From assembly GCA_043765375.1 (NCBI GenBank), contig JAYUJH010000016.1, forward strand, positions 1 through 64,000: 64,000 nt of DNA, in the 5' to 3' direction. A program made the position numbers and the translations under genes. The notes under the pieces are model-generated. The model saw only the letters and a program-made list of their open reading frames with translations. It ran no database searches and had not been told where the DNA came from. This DNA is from JAYUJH01 sp043765375 (GTDB lineage Bacteria; Pseudomonadota; Alphaproteobacteria; Rickettsiales; UBA998). How positions within the stretch are numbered: the first letter of the stretch is position 1; every line of letters begins with the position of its first letter. This document shows, piece by piece, positions 16,402-24,231 of the stretch.

Positions 16402-16998
16402 TTATTGTGCTTTAGTTTCAATCGTTTTCACGTTTGTTTTGTTGCCAAGCCCCATAGGATCTACAGATTTTTCTGTAATAGTAGTTTTGGTAGCCTCGCC
16501 ATTGGCATCAACATTCACCCTAACATCTGTTGCAGTTCGGCGAGTTGTGCCGTTAGCATCAGTTCTGACGATGGTGTCTTTTCGTTCATAATTACCGTTA
16601 GCATCTTTGGCAAAACTGCGGTTATCGGAATCAACAGATTGACCGTCAACACTTGCTTCATGGCTAGAACTTATTAGCACGCCATTTTTGTTTTTTTCAG
16701 TATCCTTGGTTTTAATCACATGCTTATTGCCAACACCTTTAGCATCACTAATACTTTCAGTGGTTATAGTTTTTTCAATATTACCTTGGGAATCTTTTGT
16801 TATAATAAGATCTTTTTCAAAACTGTTTAATGTTCCGTCCATGTGGATTTTGCTAGATTTGTTTTTTTCACTAAAATGACCATTTTCATGTCTAGTGATT
16901 GTAGTATTGCTCTCATAAGTTTCCTTATCAGCTGCAAAAGATGCACTACTAAGTGCGATTATTGCGGTAGTAGTGAATAGAAAATGTTTTATGTTCAT
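16402..16998 (-). CDS. Secreted repetitive Thr/Asn/Lys-rich protein
   Basis: This 198-residue exported protein has a signal peptide (about 1-22, ending SFAA). The mature part is hydrophilic, without obvious hydrophobic core, and contains repeated blocks: TTESISDAKGVGNKHVIKT and TITEKSVDPMGLGNKTNVKT. The same DxxGxxNK block occurs once in the protein at 12685-13056. Repeated DANG turns (DANGNY, DANGTT, DANGEA) suggest beta-strand repeats. It is probably a periplasmic or surface protein of unknown function. Confidence 0.68.
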   Translation of the reverse strand: MNIKHFLFTTTAIIALSSASFAADKETYESNTTITRHENGHFSEKNKSSKIHMDGTLNSFEKDLIITKDSQGNIEKTITTESISDAKGVGNKHVIKTKDTEKNKNGVLISSSHEASVDGQSVDSDNRSFAKDANGNYERKDTIVRTDANGTTRRTATDVRVNVDANGEATKTTITEKSVDPMGLGNKTNVKTIETKAQ

Positions 16999-17049
16999 AT
17001 AAGTTCTCTTGTTATAAAATAAATGTTATAAAATTAATTTGCGTTATGC

Positions 17050-17442
17050 TTATCCGCCATAAATCACATAAGCTCCAGCTGGAACGCGATCTTTGATGCT
17101 ATTGCATGATTCAACTTTAGGTTGATTTTCTGGAGTTCGCTCAGGAAACCATACACGGCATTTGCCACGCGGTGGCGACATTCCTTCAGGCACATTCAAA
17201 GAGCTGTTTTCGGTGATATAATAGCCGTTATAATCATAATAACCAGCACGGTCATAACTAAAATCTCGGCTGTGATTATATCCTTGGCTAAAATCTCCCG
17301 TGGATCCAGAATAATTGCCTTGGTTAGCAGAGTTAGACGGCATAATATAATTTCCTCTGGAATCATAATGTCCATCATTAGCCATACATGCAGTCAGCAT
17401 GGCTGCGGTTGATAAGCAGGTAATTATTGATAAAATACGCAT
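17050..17442 (-). CDS. Lipoprotein with a conserved C-terminal GKCRVWFPERTP block
   Basis: This 130-residue lipoprotein has a lipobox LTAC with Cys19. A Tyr/Ser/Asn-rich low-complexity region (about 25-80) is followed by a conserved-looking C-terminus: PPRGKCRVWFPERTPENQP, then a second Cys, and VPAGAYVIYGG. I know the C-terminal pattern (P-G-x-CR-x-W, a PP/QP stretch, C, then VPxGAxVI) from many proteobacterial lipoproteins; its role is unknown. The two C-terminal cysteines could form a disulfide. Confidence 0.72.
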   Translation of the reverse strand: MRILSIITCLSTAAMLTACMANDGHYDSRGNYIMPSNSANQGNYSGSTGDFSQGYNHSRDFSYDRAGYYDYNGYYITENSSLNVPEGMSPPRGKCRVWFPERTPENQPKVESCNSIKDRVPAGAYVIYGG

Positions 17443-17512
17443 AAAAATCCTATTGTAAAAAGTTATGTTATAAAAATATTAGTTAAATACGCTCAAGCTA
17501 AATATGCTTAAG

Positions 17513-17671
17513 CTAAATGCGCCCCAGTAGCATCAAAACTATAATAATTATCAGCACAGTTCCTAATCCACCGCTGGGGTAATAGCCCCAACTGCGGCTA
17601 TGTGACCATCTTGGAAGCGCACCAACCAGAAATAAAATTAAGACTATTATCAGAATTGTTGAAAGCGTCAT
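17513..17671 (-). CDS. DUF3309 small membrane protein
   Basis: This 52-residue protein matches the DUF3309 pattern: MTLSTILIIVLILFLVGALP, a short WSHSRSWGYYPSGG loop, then a second helix GTVLIIIIVLMLLGRI. I use the internal ATG because it starts the family domain exactly; the longer frame only adds a polar leader. These proteins are common in alphaproteobacteria next to CsbD and DUF1328 genes, as here. Function unknown. Confidence 0.88.
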   Translation of the reverse strand: MTLSTILIIVLILFLVGALPRWSHSRSWGYYPSGGLGTVLIIIIVLMLLGRI

Positions 17672-17684
17672 ATTTTGTGATTCC

Positions 17685-18245
17685 TTAGCGTGTAATATGA
17701 GATATTTTTGTTCCCTCAATGCTCACCGCTGCCATCAACCCTTGCTGATTAAAGATAAAAGCATAAGCATCGTGCTTGAGTGATGAAGTTGATAGGTTTT
17801 TGGCAACCCCTTCATCAACCACCACTACTGTTGGTCCTACTCCAATTTCCCAACCATGCGTATCTTTAATATATTTCACAGCTTTATCACTCATTAGAAA
17901 AACAGCGTAACCATATGTTTGTGCGCCCGCTTGCAAACCCCATGATCCACTCACAGAATTATAATAGCCATCAACCATTTTGCCTTTTTGTAATTCACCT
18001 TCACCATAGCTGCCACCAAATACCAAACCAGCTTTCACAATGTTTGGAAATATCAACACTGCTTTTGCGTCATGTGATAGTTTTTCTGCCAACGGGCTTG
18101 ATTTATAAAGCGTTTGCAATGCTTGATTAGAATCTTTGTTCAAATCTTCAGCGGTTGCTGCATAAGCGGGGCTTGCAACGGCCATCATTGTCATTGGTGC
18201 TGCTGATAACATGAGAGCCAGCATTATGTTTCGTGTATTTTTCAT
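17685..18245 (-). CDS. SYLF (YSC84-like) lipid-binding-domain protein
   Basis: This 186-residue protein with a signal peptide (about 1-29, ending AYA) is followed by a SYLF domain. Family features: AKAVLIFPNIVKAGLVFGGSYGEG, then GYYNSVSGSWGLQAGAQTYGYAVFLMSD and VVVDEGVAKN. SYLF domains bind lipids in eukaryotes; bacterial copies are periplasmic and of uncertain role, often in stress regulons. It is followed by the DUF3309 gene 13 nt downstream. Confidence 0.88.
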   Translation of the reverse strand: MKNTRNIMLALMLSAAPMTMMAVASPAYAATAEDLNKDSNQALQTLYKSSPLAEKLSHDAKAVLIFPNIVKAGLVFGGSYGEGELQKGKMVDGYYNSVSGSWGLQAGAQTYGYAVFLMSDKAVKYIKDTHGWEIGVGPTVVVVDEGVAKNLSTSSLKHDAYAFIFNQQGLMAAVSIEGTKISHITR

Positions 18246-18347
18246 TGTTATAATCCATTTTTGGTAGAATTGAGTTATATATAGTTTGGCGTTATTTTCC
18301 TATATGGAAAAGTGCAACTGACATAAAGAACTTATAAGTTTGGTTAT

Positions 18348-18521
18348 TTATAATAAATCAAACGCATCATCATAAAAATTAGCAATTTCTGATTTGCGAA
18401 GGTTTGCTTCTCGCATATGCTTTCCCATTTCAGATTTAAGTTCAAATTGATCAAAGTCCGAATCAATGATAGGAATGATTGAAAAAAAACTTGTTTCATG
18501 GCTATTTGGTTTAACGTTCAT
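18348..18521 (-). CDS. Hypothetical 57-residue protein
   Basis: An ATG preceded by AAGGAGCAACATT, a strong ribosome site, opens a 57-codon frame. The product is acidic and soluble (IIPIIDSDFDQFELKSEMGK, then MREANLRKSEIANFYDDAF), probably helical, with no recognised family. It lies between the SYLF gene and another small gene with an equally strong ribosome site. I consider it a real short gene because of the ribosome site and the unbroken frame with balanced composition. Confidence 0.6.
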   Translation of the reverse strand: MNVKPNSHETSFFSIIPIIDSDFDQFELKSEMGKHMREANLRKSEIANFYDDAFDLL

Positions 18522-18565
18522 AATGTTGCTCCTTAATGTGATGTTTTGTGTTGCGTTTGAAATAA

Positions 18566-18742
18566 TTAACTTTTGTTATTGTGAAGCATTGTTTTGACAC
18601 AGTGCTTGATTTTAGAAAAAAAGCTCGGTTCCTGTGGTGGAGAATCTATCGTAATCCCACCCTCATCTTCCATATTTTGCAATTGGTTTTCAGTTGATAA
18701 GGTAGTTTGTTGATCATTTTTGTATATTTTAATATTGCTCAT
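18566..18742 (-). CDS. Hypothetical 58-residue protein
   Basis: The start is the ATG preceded by AAGGAGGATTT, an excellent ribosome site; a longer frame upstream lacks one. The product is a soluble, polar protein (MSNIKIYKNDQQTTLS, then DEGGITIDSPPQEPSFFSKI) with a basic C-terminus containing one Cys. I recognise no domain. It is co-directional with its neighbours. Confidence 0.6.
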   Translation of the reverse strand: MSNIKIYKNDQQTTLSTENQLQNMEDEGGITIDSPPQEPSFFSKIKHCVKTMLHNNKS

Positions 18743-18895
18743 AAATCCTCCTTGATGCAGAATATATAAAGTCACATCGCATATAAGAATGCCACATACA
18801 AACAATTACGATTTATAAAGATAATATAAGGATTTTTGCCGTTATAAAACTGTTATAAAAAATGATGTAGCACTATATATGCACAAGATACGCAT

Positions 18896-18930
18896 AAAAA
18901 AAGTCCGACGGGGGAACCCCCCCATCGGAC
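18896..18930 (-). terminator. Intrinsic terminator after the CsbD gene
   Basis: On the minus strand, GTCCGA plus a G run pairs with a C run plus TCGGAC (18903-18930) and is followed by seven T (18902-18896). This is a textbook rho-independent terminator 26 nt after the csbD-like stop. It separates that gene from the island genes downstream. Confidence 0.9.
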
Positions 18931-18956
18931 AATTATTAACAATAGAAATTGTTATA

Positions 18957-19172
18957 TTATGCTGCTTTAACGCTCGCATGTGCGGCTTCAATCGCTTTGA
19001 TTTTCTTTTCAGCATCTTCTTTGGCAATGCCATAATGCTCTTTCAATTTGCCTAAAAACTGGTCACGCTTACCATCTAACAACATAATGTCATTATCAGT
19101 TAGCTTAGCCCAAGTTTTTTTGATTTCAGCTTGGATTTGCTCGGCTTTGCCTACTACTTGTTCCTTGTTCAT
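18957..19172 (-). CDS. CsbD-like stress protein
   Basis: This 71-residue protein is of the CsbD family, small helical proteins controlled by general stress sigma factors in several bacteria; the molecular role is unknown. The N-terminus NKEQVVGKAEQIQAEIKKTWAKLTDND shows the repeated KxxQxxGK/W pattern. AAGGAGACTTTT precedes the ATG, and a strong terminator follows. The C-terminal half (KEHYGIAKEDAEKKIKAIEAAHA) is a predicted amphipathic helix. It is monocistronic. Confidence 0.85.
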   Translation of the reverse strand: MNKEQVVGKAEQIQAEIKKTWAKLTDNDIMLLDGKRDQFLGKLKEHYGIAKEDAEKKIKAIEAAHASVKAA

Positions 19173-19365
19173 AAAAGTCTCCTTAAGTTGTTTAAGCTGC
19201 TAATTACAGCGAAACCAAGTTATGACATTATATGAATAAATATGCGATATGGTTTAAGGGGCGCAAGCGTAAGGAAGTCGTAATATTGAGGTTATTTGAT
19301 TATCTATATATCCATTTAACATATTAATTTAACATGGTTTCAACGAATATCTTTAACGAATATTT

Positions 19366-19764
19366 TTACGCCTCGGGAGTATATAACGCCCACATTTTTT
19401 CTAAATTATAAATCTCACGAATGGTTGGCTTAAACAAATGCACAATCACATCACCAGCATCAACCAGCACCCAATCACAAGTTTCTAACCCTTCCGTCAA
19501 TACCGAGCCTATCCCATATTCACGCAGGTTTTTTGCTAGCTTATCCGCCATTGAACCAACATGACGATTGGAACGCCCGTCCGCAATTATCATTGCATCA
19601 GCAAAACTAGTTTTGCCGCGCAAATCTATGGTGGTTATATCTTCCGCTTTGTCATCATCAAGCGCATTGACGATTAGCGCAATTAATTCAGCCGTATCAT
19701 TGCCCCATATAATTTCACCAAACTTGGCTTTATCTGATGAAGTGGTTGTGTTTAGCTCAGTGAT
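19366..19764 (-). CDS. rsfS: Ribosomal silencing factor RsfS, start codon unusual
   Basis: RsfS binds ribosomal protein uL14 and blocks subunit joining when nutrients are short. The conserved core is present: ALDDDKAEDITTIDLRGKTSFADAM, then GRSNRHVGSMADKLAKNL and DWVLVDAGDVIVHLF. The problem is the start. The frame is open back to 19851 with no ATG, GTG or TTG before the TTG inside the conserved IDLRGK block. I place the start at an ATC (19764) because GGAG lies 8 nt upstream (19776-19773); a start at ATT 19851 is another option. A small sequence error is also possible. It is third after gapR and nadD. Confidence 0.75.
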   Translation of the reverse strand: MTELNTTTSSDKAKFGEIIWGNDTAELIALIVNALDDDKAEDITTIDLRGKTSFADAMIIADGRSNRHVGSMADKLAKNLREYGIGSVLTEGLETCDWVLVDAGDVIVHLFKPTIREIYNLEKMWALYTPEA

Positions 19765-19782
19765 AACAAAATCTCCGTAATG

Positions 19783-19832
19783 TTTTGGTCTATAATATTC
19801 TAGTCTATAGTATTTTGATCTATTATGTTTTG
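19783..19832. repeat. Short tandem repeat before rsfS
   Basis: Three imperfect 15-16-nt copies of a GTCTATARTATTYT-like unit lie in the nadD-rsfS gap. On the minus strand they read as repeated Tyr-Tyr-Arg in the rsfS frame. They may be simple slippage; they add to doubt about where rsfS begins. Confidence 0.5.
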
Positions 19833-19860
19833 GGTTAGAAAATAAATTAATCTATTTATA

Positions 19861-20442
19861 TTAATCATTATGCAACAAAAAAGCATCATTGCCAAGTTTT
19901 TTTCTGATATTAGTTGCAGATTGTGGATTGCGCTTCATAAAAACATAACTCCAGCATGGTATTTTGGATTGCATCAACAGCCTGCCATCAACTTTTCTAT
20001 CACCATGATGTATCGCCGTTTGCGAGCGCAAAGCATTATGGCTATTTGGGCTTCTATCCATCACCGCTACTGGCACACGTTGCATAATTTCTGACGCACC
20101 ATTCCAGAGGTGAAAATCGGGTAAATTATCCGCCCCCATCAACCACACAAACTTGCAGCCATAAAAATCATGTTGCAATGCTTTGATGGTATCTATGGTA
20201 TAATGCAATCCGAATTGCTGTTCATAATCAGTCACTTGAATATATGATGGCTTTTGGAGTTCGCAACATAAACGATAGCGCAATTGAAATGGTGCAAGTG
20301 TGGCTGCGTCCTTAAACGGGTTAGCGGTGCTAACTAGCCACCAAATCACATCTAGCCCCAAATATTTTTTGGCCTGCACGCACAAATTAACATGCCCTTC
20401 GTGAGGGGGGTTAAACGAACCACCTAGCAACCCTATTCGCAT
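19861..20442 (-). CDS. nadD: Nicotinate-nucleotide adenylyltransferase
   Basis: NadD adenylates nicotinate mononucleotide to deamido-NAD. The nucleotidyltransferase signature GGSFNPPHEGH (7-17) and the C-terminal SATNIRKKLG motif are both present. The 193-residue length is normal. It starts 22 nt after gapR, and rsfS follows in the same frame after a TAA and a second stop; the nadD-rsfS order is widely conserved. With nadA at 36 kb it gives two steps of NAD synthesis in the window. Confidence 0.93.
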   Translation of the reverse strand: MRIGLLGGSFNPPHEGHVNLCVQAKKYLGLDVIWWLVSTANPFKDAATLAPFQLRYRLCCELQKPSYIQVTDYEQQFGLHYTIDTIKALQHDFYGCKFVWLMGADNLPDFHLWNGASEIMQRVPVAVMDRSPNSHNALRSQTAIHHGDRKVDGRLLMQSKIPCWSYVFMKRNPQSATNIRKKLGNDAFLLHND

Positions 20443-20464
20443 ATATGTTCCCTAATATATATTA

Positions 20465-20737
20465 TTATGCTGCGTCTGAAGCATCTTCATCAAATGCCAT
20501 GCCTAATGCTTTTTTATAAATATCTAGCATATATTCCTGTTCTTCACGGTCTTGCGGCTCTAATTTGCGCAACTTCAAAATCTCTTTAATCGCCTTTGCA
20601 TCATAGCCATTGCCTTTGATTTCAGCAAACACATCTTTGATGAATGAGGCGATTTCTGCCTTTTCTTCTTCCAGTTTTTCAATGCGATCAATATAGCTTT
20701 TTAACTGATCTGCTGCGACATTGCCAATATTATTCAT
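20465..20737 (-). CDS. gapR: GapR-family nucleoid-associated protein (DUF2312)
   Basis: This 90-residue protein has the DUF2312 signature AADQLKSYIDRIEKLEEEKAEI, then GYDAKAIKEILKLRK. GapR was described in Caulobacter as an essential protein that binds AT-rich, overtwisted DNA ahead of replication and transcription; the family is nearly confined to alphaproteobacteria, which supports the lineage call. The coiled-coil region (18-50) mediates dimerisation in the known structure. It is first in an operon with nadD and rsfS. Confidence 0.92.
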   Translation of the reverse strand: MNNIGNVAADQLKSYIDRIEKLEEEKAEIASFIKDVFAEIKGNGYDAKAIKEILKLRKLEPQDREEQEYMLDIYKKALGMAFDEDASDAA

Positions 20738-20868
20738 AATTCCCCTAAAGTTTAACTTGTATTATCAATTTTAATAGTTATAATCAAAAGTTCGCTATTT
20801 ATGCAAGTAACAAGTTGTATAAATATCATATAAATATTTAGACTATCGTAAAAGGGGGTAATTCGCTG

Positions 20869-21069
20869 ATGATAGAAGTTCATGTAAGAGATAACAACGT
20901 TGAGCAAGCATTGCGCGCTTTGAAGAAAAAGTTGCAGCGCGAAGGCGTGTATCGTGAAATGAAAATGCGCAAACATTTTGAAAAACCCTCTGAGAAGAGA
21001 GTTCGTGAGCAAGCCGAGGCTTCCCGCCGTGTGCGCAAACTAAATCGCAAGCGCGATTTTTTTGAATAA
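20869..21069 (+). CDS. rpsU: 30S ribosomal protein bS21
   Basis: bS21 binds near the mRNA exit of the small subunit and aids initiation. The 66-residue, strongly basic sequence shows the family pattern IEVHVRDNNVEQALRALKKKLQREG. It is monocistronic and starts 131 nt from the divergent gapR. AAGGGGGTAATTCGCTG precedes the ATG. Its last 24 nt (RKRDFFE-stop) are repeated twice more just downstream (see 21046-21131). Confidence 0.95.
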   Translation: MIEVHVRDNNVEQALRALKKKLQREGVYREMKMRKHFEKPSEKRVREQAEASRRVRKLNRKRDFFE

Positions 21070-21131
21070 GATGTGGCGCAAGCGCGATTTCTTTGAATAA
21101 ACTATGGCGCAAGCGTGATTTCTTTGAATAA
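21046..21131. repeat. Tandem copies of the rpsU 3' end, 31-bp period
   Basis: The final 24 nt of rpsU (21046-21069) recur at 21077-21100 and 21108-21131 with one or two changes, giving three copies at a 31-bp spacing. The second copy forms a 9-codon frame with ATG ending in the same RKRDFFE residues. It looks like a local duplication of the gene tail. The following 21132-21285 shows nothing else. Confidence 0.85.
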
Positions 21132-21285
21132 ACACTGCAGATAAATGCTTTAATATATTGCCGATGCCATATACTGGGGTAACTTAGTTTATTAAGAACG
21201 CATTTTATTAAAATTGAGGGTTTTGGATTAAGGTTCAAAGCCCTTTATTCGTGATAATTTTTATATTTACTATAAGTTTTGGTCT

Positions 21286-21386
21286 GGATACCAGCCTCCG
21301 CTGGTATGACAGTTGCAGGAGTTTTATACGCTAATTGACAAGTTATTAGCTTTCAGAGTTCGTCATACCAGCGGAGGCTGGTATCT
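21286..21386. repeat. Paired inverted GGATACCAGC repeats
   Basis: Copies at 21286-21310 and 21362-21386 face each other with a CTCCG core variant (the pair at 3388 has CTGCG); both arms share the variant, so the pair has stayed matched. It lies downstream of the P-loop gene on the minus strand. Confidence 0.85.
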
Positions 21387-21458
21387 ATAAACTTAAAACA
21401 CATTGGAACAAACACATTGAAACTTGAACGTAATAGCAAAACTTAAAAACAGATAAAA

Positions 21459-21893
21459 TCAGGGAATATGGTTCCATATTTCATCAGATACTCTTTTGTT
21501 ATCTTTGTCTTTCAAGGTGATATTATCTTTATCTACTTGTTTAGTCCTAACCGTAATATCAATTTTAGCAGCTGGGATTAACAGACTTACTTGGTTTTTT
21601 AACTCATTAAAAGATTTCCCTCTTGTTCTCGATGGACACACAATAAAGTCAAGCGAACCATTTGCTTCTTTATTTGTAAAAAAGATAAAATTATCTATAA
21701 TTATTTTATCTGTATCACCCCCAGTTGCTACGCCACCCTTGTAAAACTTGCCGTCTTTTTCTATTGTCACAATTTCTTGAACGTCCATTGGTTTTTTTGG
21801 CAGTAATAGTCCACAGTGATTTTCTAGAAACAACCTAATTGAGGAAGTCTTACCTGATTTTTCTTTGCCCATAATATGAATAATTTTAACCAT
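21459..21893 (-). CDS. Small P-loop NTPase of unknown role
   Basis: This 144-residue cytoplasmic protein has a clear N-terminal Walker A motif, Gly9-Lys-Glu-Lys-Ser-Gly-Lys15-Thr16, within IIHIMGKEKSGKTSS. A possible Walker B-like strand is LDFIVCPSRTRG, followed by a region recalling nucleotide-binding loops. The second half (ITVRTKQVDKDNITLKDKD) is polar. I do not recognise the family. It stands alone, with palindromic repeat pairs on both sides (21286-21386 and 21999-22088). The order and isolation suggest a gained gene, but composition was not measured. GAGGCTGAAATGG contains its start region. Confidence 0.65.
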   Translation of the reverse strand: MVKIIHIMGKEKSGKTSSIRLFLENHCGLLLPKKPMDVQEIVTIEKDGKFYKGGVATGGDTDKIIIDNFIFFTNKEANGSLDFIVCPSRTRGKSFNELKNQVSLLIPAAKIDITVRTKQVDKDNITLKDKDNKRVSDEIWNHIP

Positions 21894-21998
21894 TTCAGCC
21901 TCCGATTGAATTAAAGATATTATTATCTAAAATATAACACTGGATTGTAAGGCAATATTTTTAATAATTAATTAAAATCCATGGAATAATTAGTTCAT

Positions 21999-22088
21999 AG
22001 ATGCCAGCTACCGCTGGTATGACAAACTCTAGCAGCTCGTCATACCAGCAGCCCCCGACGGAGGGAGGAGAAATAGAAGCTGGTATCC
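21999..22088. repeat. Inverted GGATACCAGC repeat pair, one arm split by an insert
   Basis: The first arm (21999-22023) is intact though slightly diverged. The facing arm starts GTCATACCAGCA (22039-22050) and resumes GCTGGTATCC (22079-22088), with about 28 nt of GC-rich extra sequence (22051-22078) inserted in its centre. It lies between the P-loop gene and dnaK; 22089-22197 shows no gene. Confidence 0.75.
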
Positions 22089-22197
22089 ATAATAATCACA
22101 ACATAAATAGTCGTCGGTCTGAACTAAGAGTTATGCTAATATTTGTAACGCCATTCACCCCACAAAATTAATTTTATCAAAAAATAATTCATTCCCC

Positions 22198-22227
22198 CTT
22201 GAAAAAATATTATTATACCCCTAAATA
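22198..22227 (+). promoter_or_regulatory. Sigma-32-type heat-shock promoter of dnaK
   Basis: CTTGAAA (22198-22204) is followed 13 nt later by CCCCTAAATA (22218-22227). This closely matches the RpoH consensus CTTGAAA-N11-16-CCCCATNT. It lies about 80 nt before the dnaK start, as expected for a heat-shock leader. Confidence 0.85.
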
Positions 22228-22305
22228 TGGTTTGTAATACAAAATAATCTTGTTGAATAATATGAAAATATTTAACACAAAAACGTTATAGGAGAATGTA
22301 TAATT

Positions 22306-24225
22306 ATGGGAAAAGTTATTGGGATTGATTTAGGCACAACCAACTCTTGTGTATCAATTATGGAAGGGAAAGTCGCCAAAGTTATTGAAAACTCTGAGGG
22401 CGCACGCACCACCCCATCAGTTATTGCATTTGCAAGTGACGGTGAAAGATTGGTGGGAAGCCCCGCCAAGCGTCAGGCAGTTACTAACCCAAAAAATACA
22501 TTATTTGCAGTTAAACGTTTGATAGGGCGCAATTTCAAAGATGCTGCAGTCAAAAAAGATATGGATCTTGTGCCATATAATATTGTGGAAGCAAATAATG
22601 GTGACGCATGGGTTGAGGCAAATGGTGAGAAATATAGCCCAAGCCAAATTAGCGCATTTATTTTGCAAAAAATGAAGGAAACGGCAGAAAGTTATTTGGG
22701 TGAAAAAGTTGACCAAGCGGTAATCACTGTTCCAGCATATTTTAATGATGCACAACGCCAAGCAACCAAAGATGCAGGCAAAATCGCAGGGCTTGAAGTT
22801 TTGCGCATCATCAACGAGCCAACAGCAGCAGCCCTTGCTTATGGGTTGGATAAAACGGAAGGCAAAATCATTGCGGTTTATGACCTTGGTGGTGGAACAT
22901 TTGATATCTCAATCCTTGAGATTGGCGATGGCGTGTTTGAGGTGAAGGCTACCAACGGTGATACATTCCTCGGTGGTGAAGATTTTGATATGCGCATCAT
23001 TGACTTTTTGGCTGATGAGTTCAAACGTGAAACAGGTATTAATCTACGCACTGATCCGCTAGCATTGCAACGCTTGAAGGAAGCTGGGGAGAAGGCAAAA
23101 ATTGAGCTTTCAAGTGCGCAACAAACTGATGTTAATCTGCCATTCATCACGGCGGACGCATCAGGGCCTAAGCATTTGAATGTGAAGCTAACTCGTTCTA
23201 AATTGGAGAGTTTGGTTGAAGAGTTATTGAAGCGCACCATGGAGCCGTGCAAAAAAGCGTTGAAAGATTCTGGTTTGAATGCAAGCGAAATTGATGAAGT
23301 GATTTTGGTGGGCGGTATGACCCGTATGCCAAAAGTAACTGAAATGGTGCGGGAGTTTTTCGGCAAAGAACCGCATAAAGGGGTGAACCCTGATGAAGTT
23401 GTGGCAATGGGAGCTGCTATTCAAGCGGGTGTGTTGCAAGGTGATGTGAAAGATGTGTTGTTGCTTGATGTGACTCCGCTTTCACTCGGGATTGAGACTT
23501 TGGGTGGTGTATTCACTCGCTTGATTGACCGCAACACAACTATTCCAACGAAAAAATCACAAACATTCTCAACTGCTGACGATAATCAAACAGCGGTGAC
23601 TATTCGGGTGTTTCAAGGTGAGCGTGAAATGGCTGCTGATAACAAAATGCTTGGGCAGTTTGATTTGGTGGGGATTCCACCATCGCCACGAGGGTTGCCA
23701 CAAATTGAGGTAACATTTGATATTGATGCAAATGGTATTGTGAATGTATCAGCTAAGGATAAAGCAACGAACAAAGAGCAACAGATTCGCATTCAAGCAT
23801 CGGGTGGGCTTTCTGACGGTGATATTGAGAAAATGGTGAAAGAAGCTGAGCTAAACGCCGTTGCTGACCGTGAAAAACGTGAATTGATTGAGGCGAAAAA
23901 CAAAGCAGAGGGCATGGTGCATGAGGCTGAGAAAACTCTAGCCGAGCATCAGGAGATTTTGGAAGCTGGTGATAAATCGGCGATTGAAACGGCATTATCC
24001 AATTTGAAGAACTCGGTTGAATCAGGGAACAAAGCAGAAATTGAAGCCAAAACTCAAACTTTAGCTGAAAATCTAATGAAAATTGGTGAAGCGGTTTATA
24101 AAGCGCAGGCGGAAAATCAAGCAAGTGATGCTAATTTTTCTGAAGCCAAAGCTGCAAATAATGGCGTCATGGACGGCGAAGTTATGGACGCTGATTTTGT
24201 TGAAGTTAAAGAGAATAAGGCTTAA
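22306..24225 (+). CDS. dnaK: Chaperone DnaK (Hsp70)
   Basis: DnaK is an ATP-driven chaperone that binds exposed hydrophobic segments and works with DnaJ and GrpE. The ATPase domain begins GIDLGTTNSCVS and contains VPAYFNDAQRQATKDAG and YDLGGGTFDISI; the linker VLLLDVTPLSLGIET precedes the substrate-binding domain. At 639 residues it is full length. TAGGAG precedes the ATG by 11 nt. It is led by a sigma-32-type promoter, and dnaJ follows 6 nt after the stop. grpE is not in the window. dnaK-dnaJ is near the replication origin in several alphaproteobacteria, which matters for the parS-type site at 27453. Confidence 0.97.
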   Translation: MGKVIGIDLGTTNSCVSIMEGKVAKVIENSEGARTTPSVIAFASDGERLVGSPAKRQAVTNPKNTLFAVKRLIGRNFKDAAVKKDMDLVPYNIVEANNGDAWVEANGEKYSPSQISAFILQKMKETAESYLGEKVDQAVITVPAYFNDAQRQATKDAGKIAGLEVLRIINEPTAAALAYGLDKTEGKIIAVYDLGGGTFDISILEIGDGVFEVKATNGDTFLGGEDFDMRIIDFLADEFKRETGINLRTDPLALQRLKEAGEKAKIELSSAQQTDVNLPFITADASGPKHLNVKLTRSKLESLVEELLKRTMEPCKKALKDSGLNASEIDEVILVGGMTRMPKVTEMVREFFGKEPHKGVNPDEVVAMGAAIQAGVLQGDVKDVLLLDVTPLSLGIETLGGVFTRLIDRNTTIPTKKSQTFSTADDNQTAVTIRVFQGEREMAADNKMLGQFDLVGIPPSPRGLPQIEVTFDIDANGIVNVSAKDKATNKEQQIRIQASGGLSDGDIEKMVKEAELNAVADREKRELIEAKNKAEGMVHEAEKTLAEHQEILEAGDKSAIETALSNLKNSVESGNKAEIEAKTQTLAENLMKIGEAVYKAQAENQASDANFSEAKAANNGVMDGEVMDADFVEVKENKA

Positions 24226-24231
24226 AAAACA

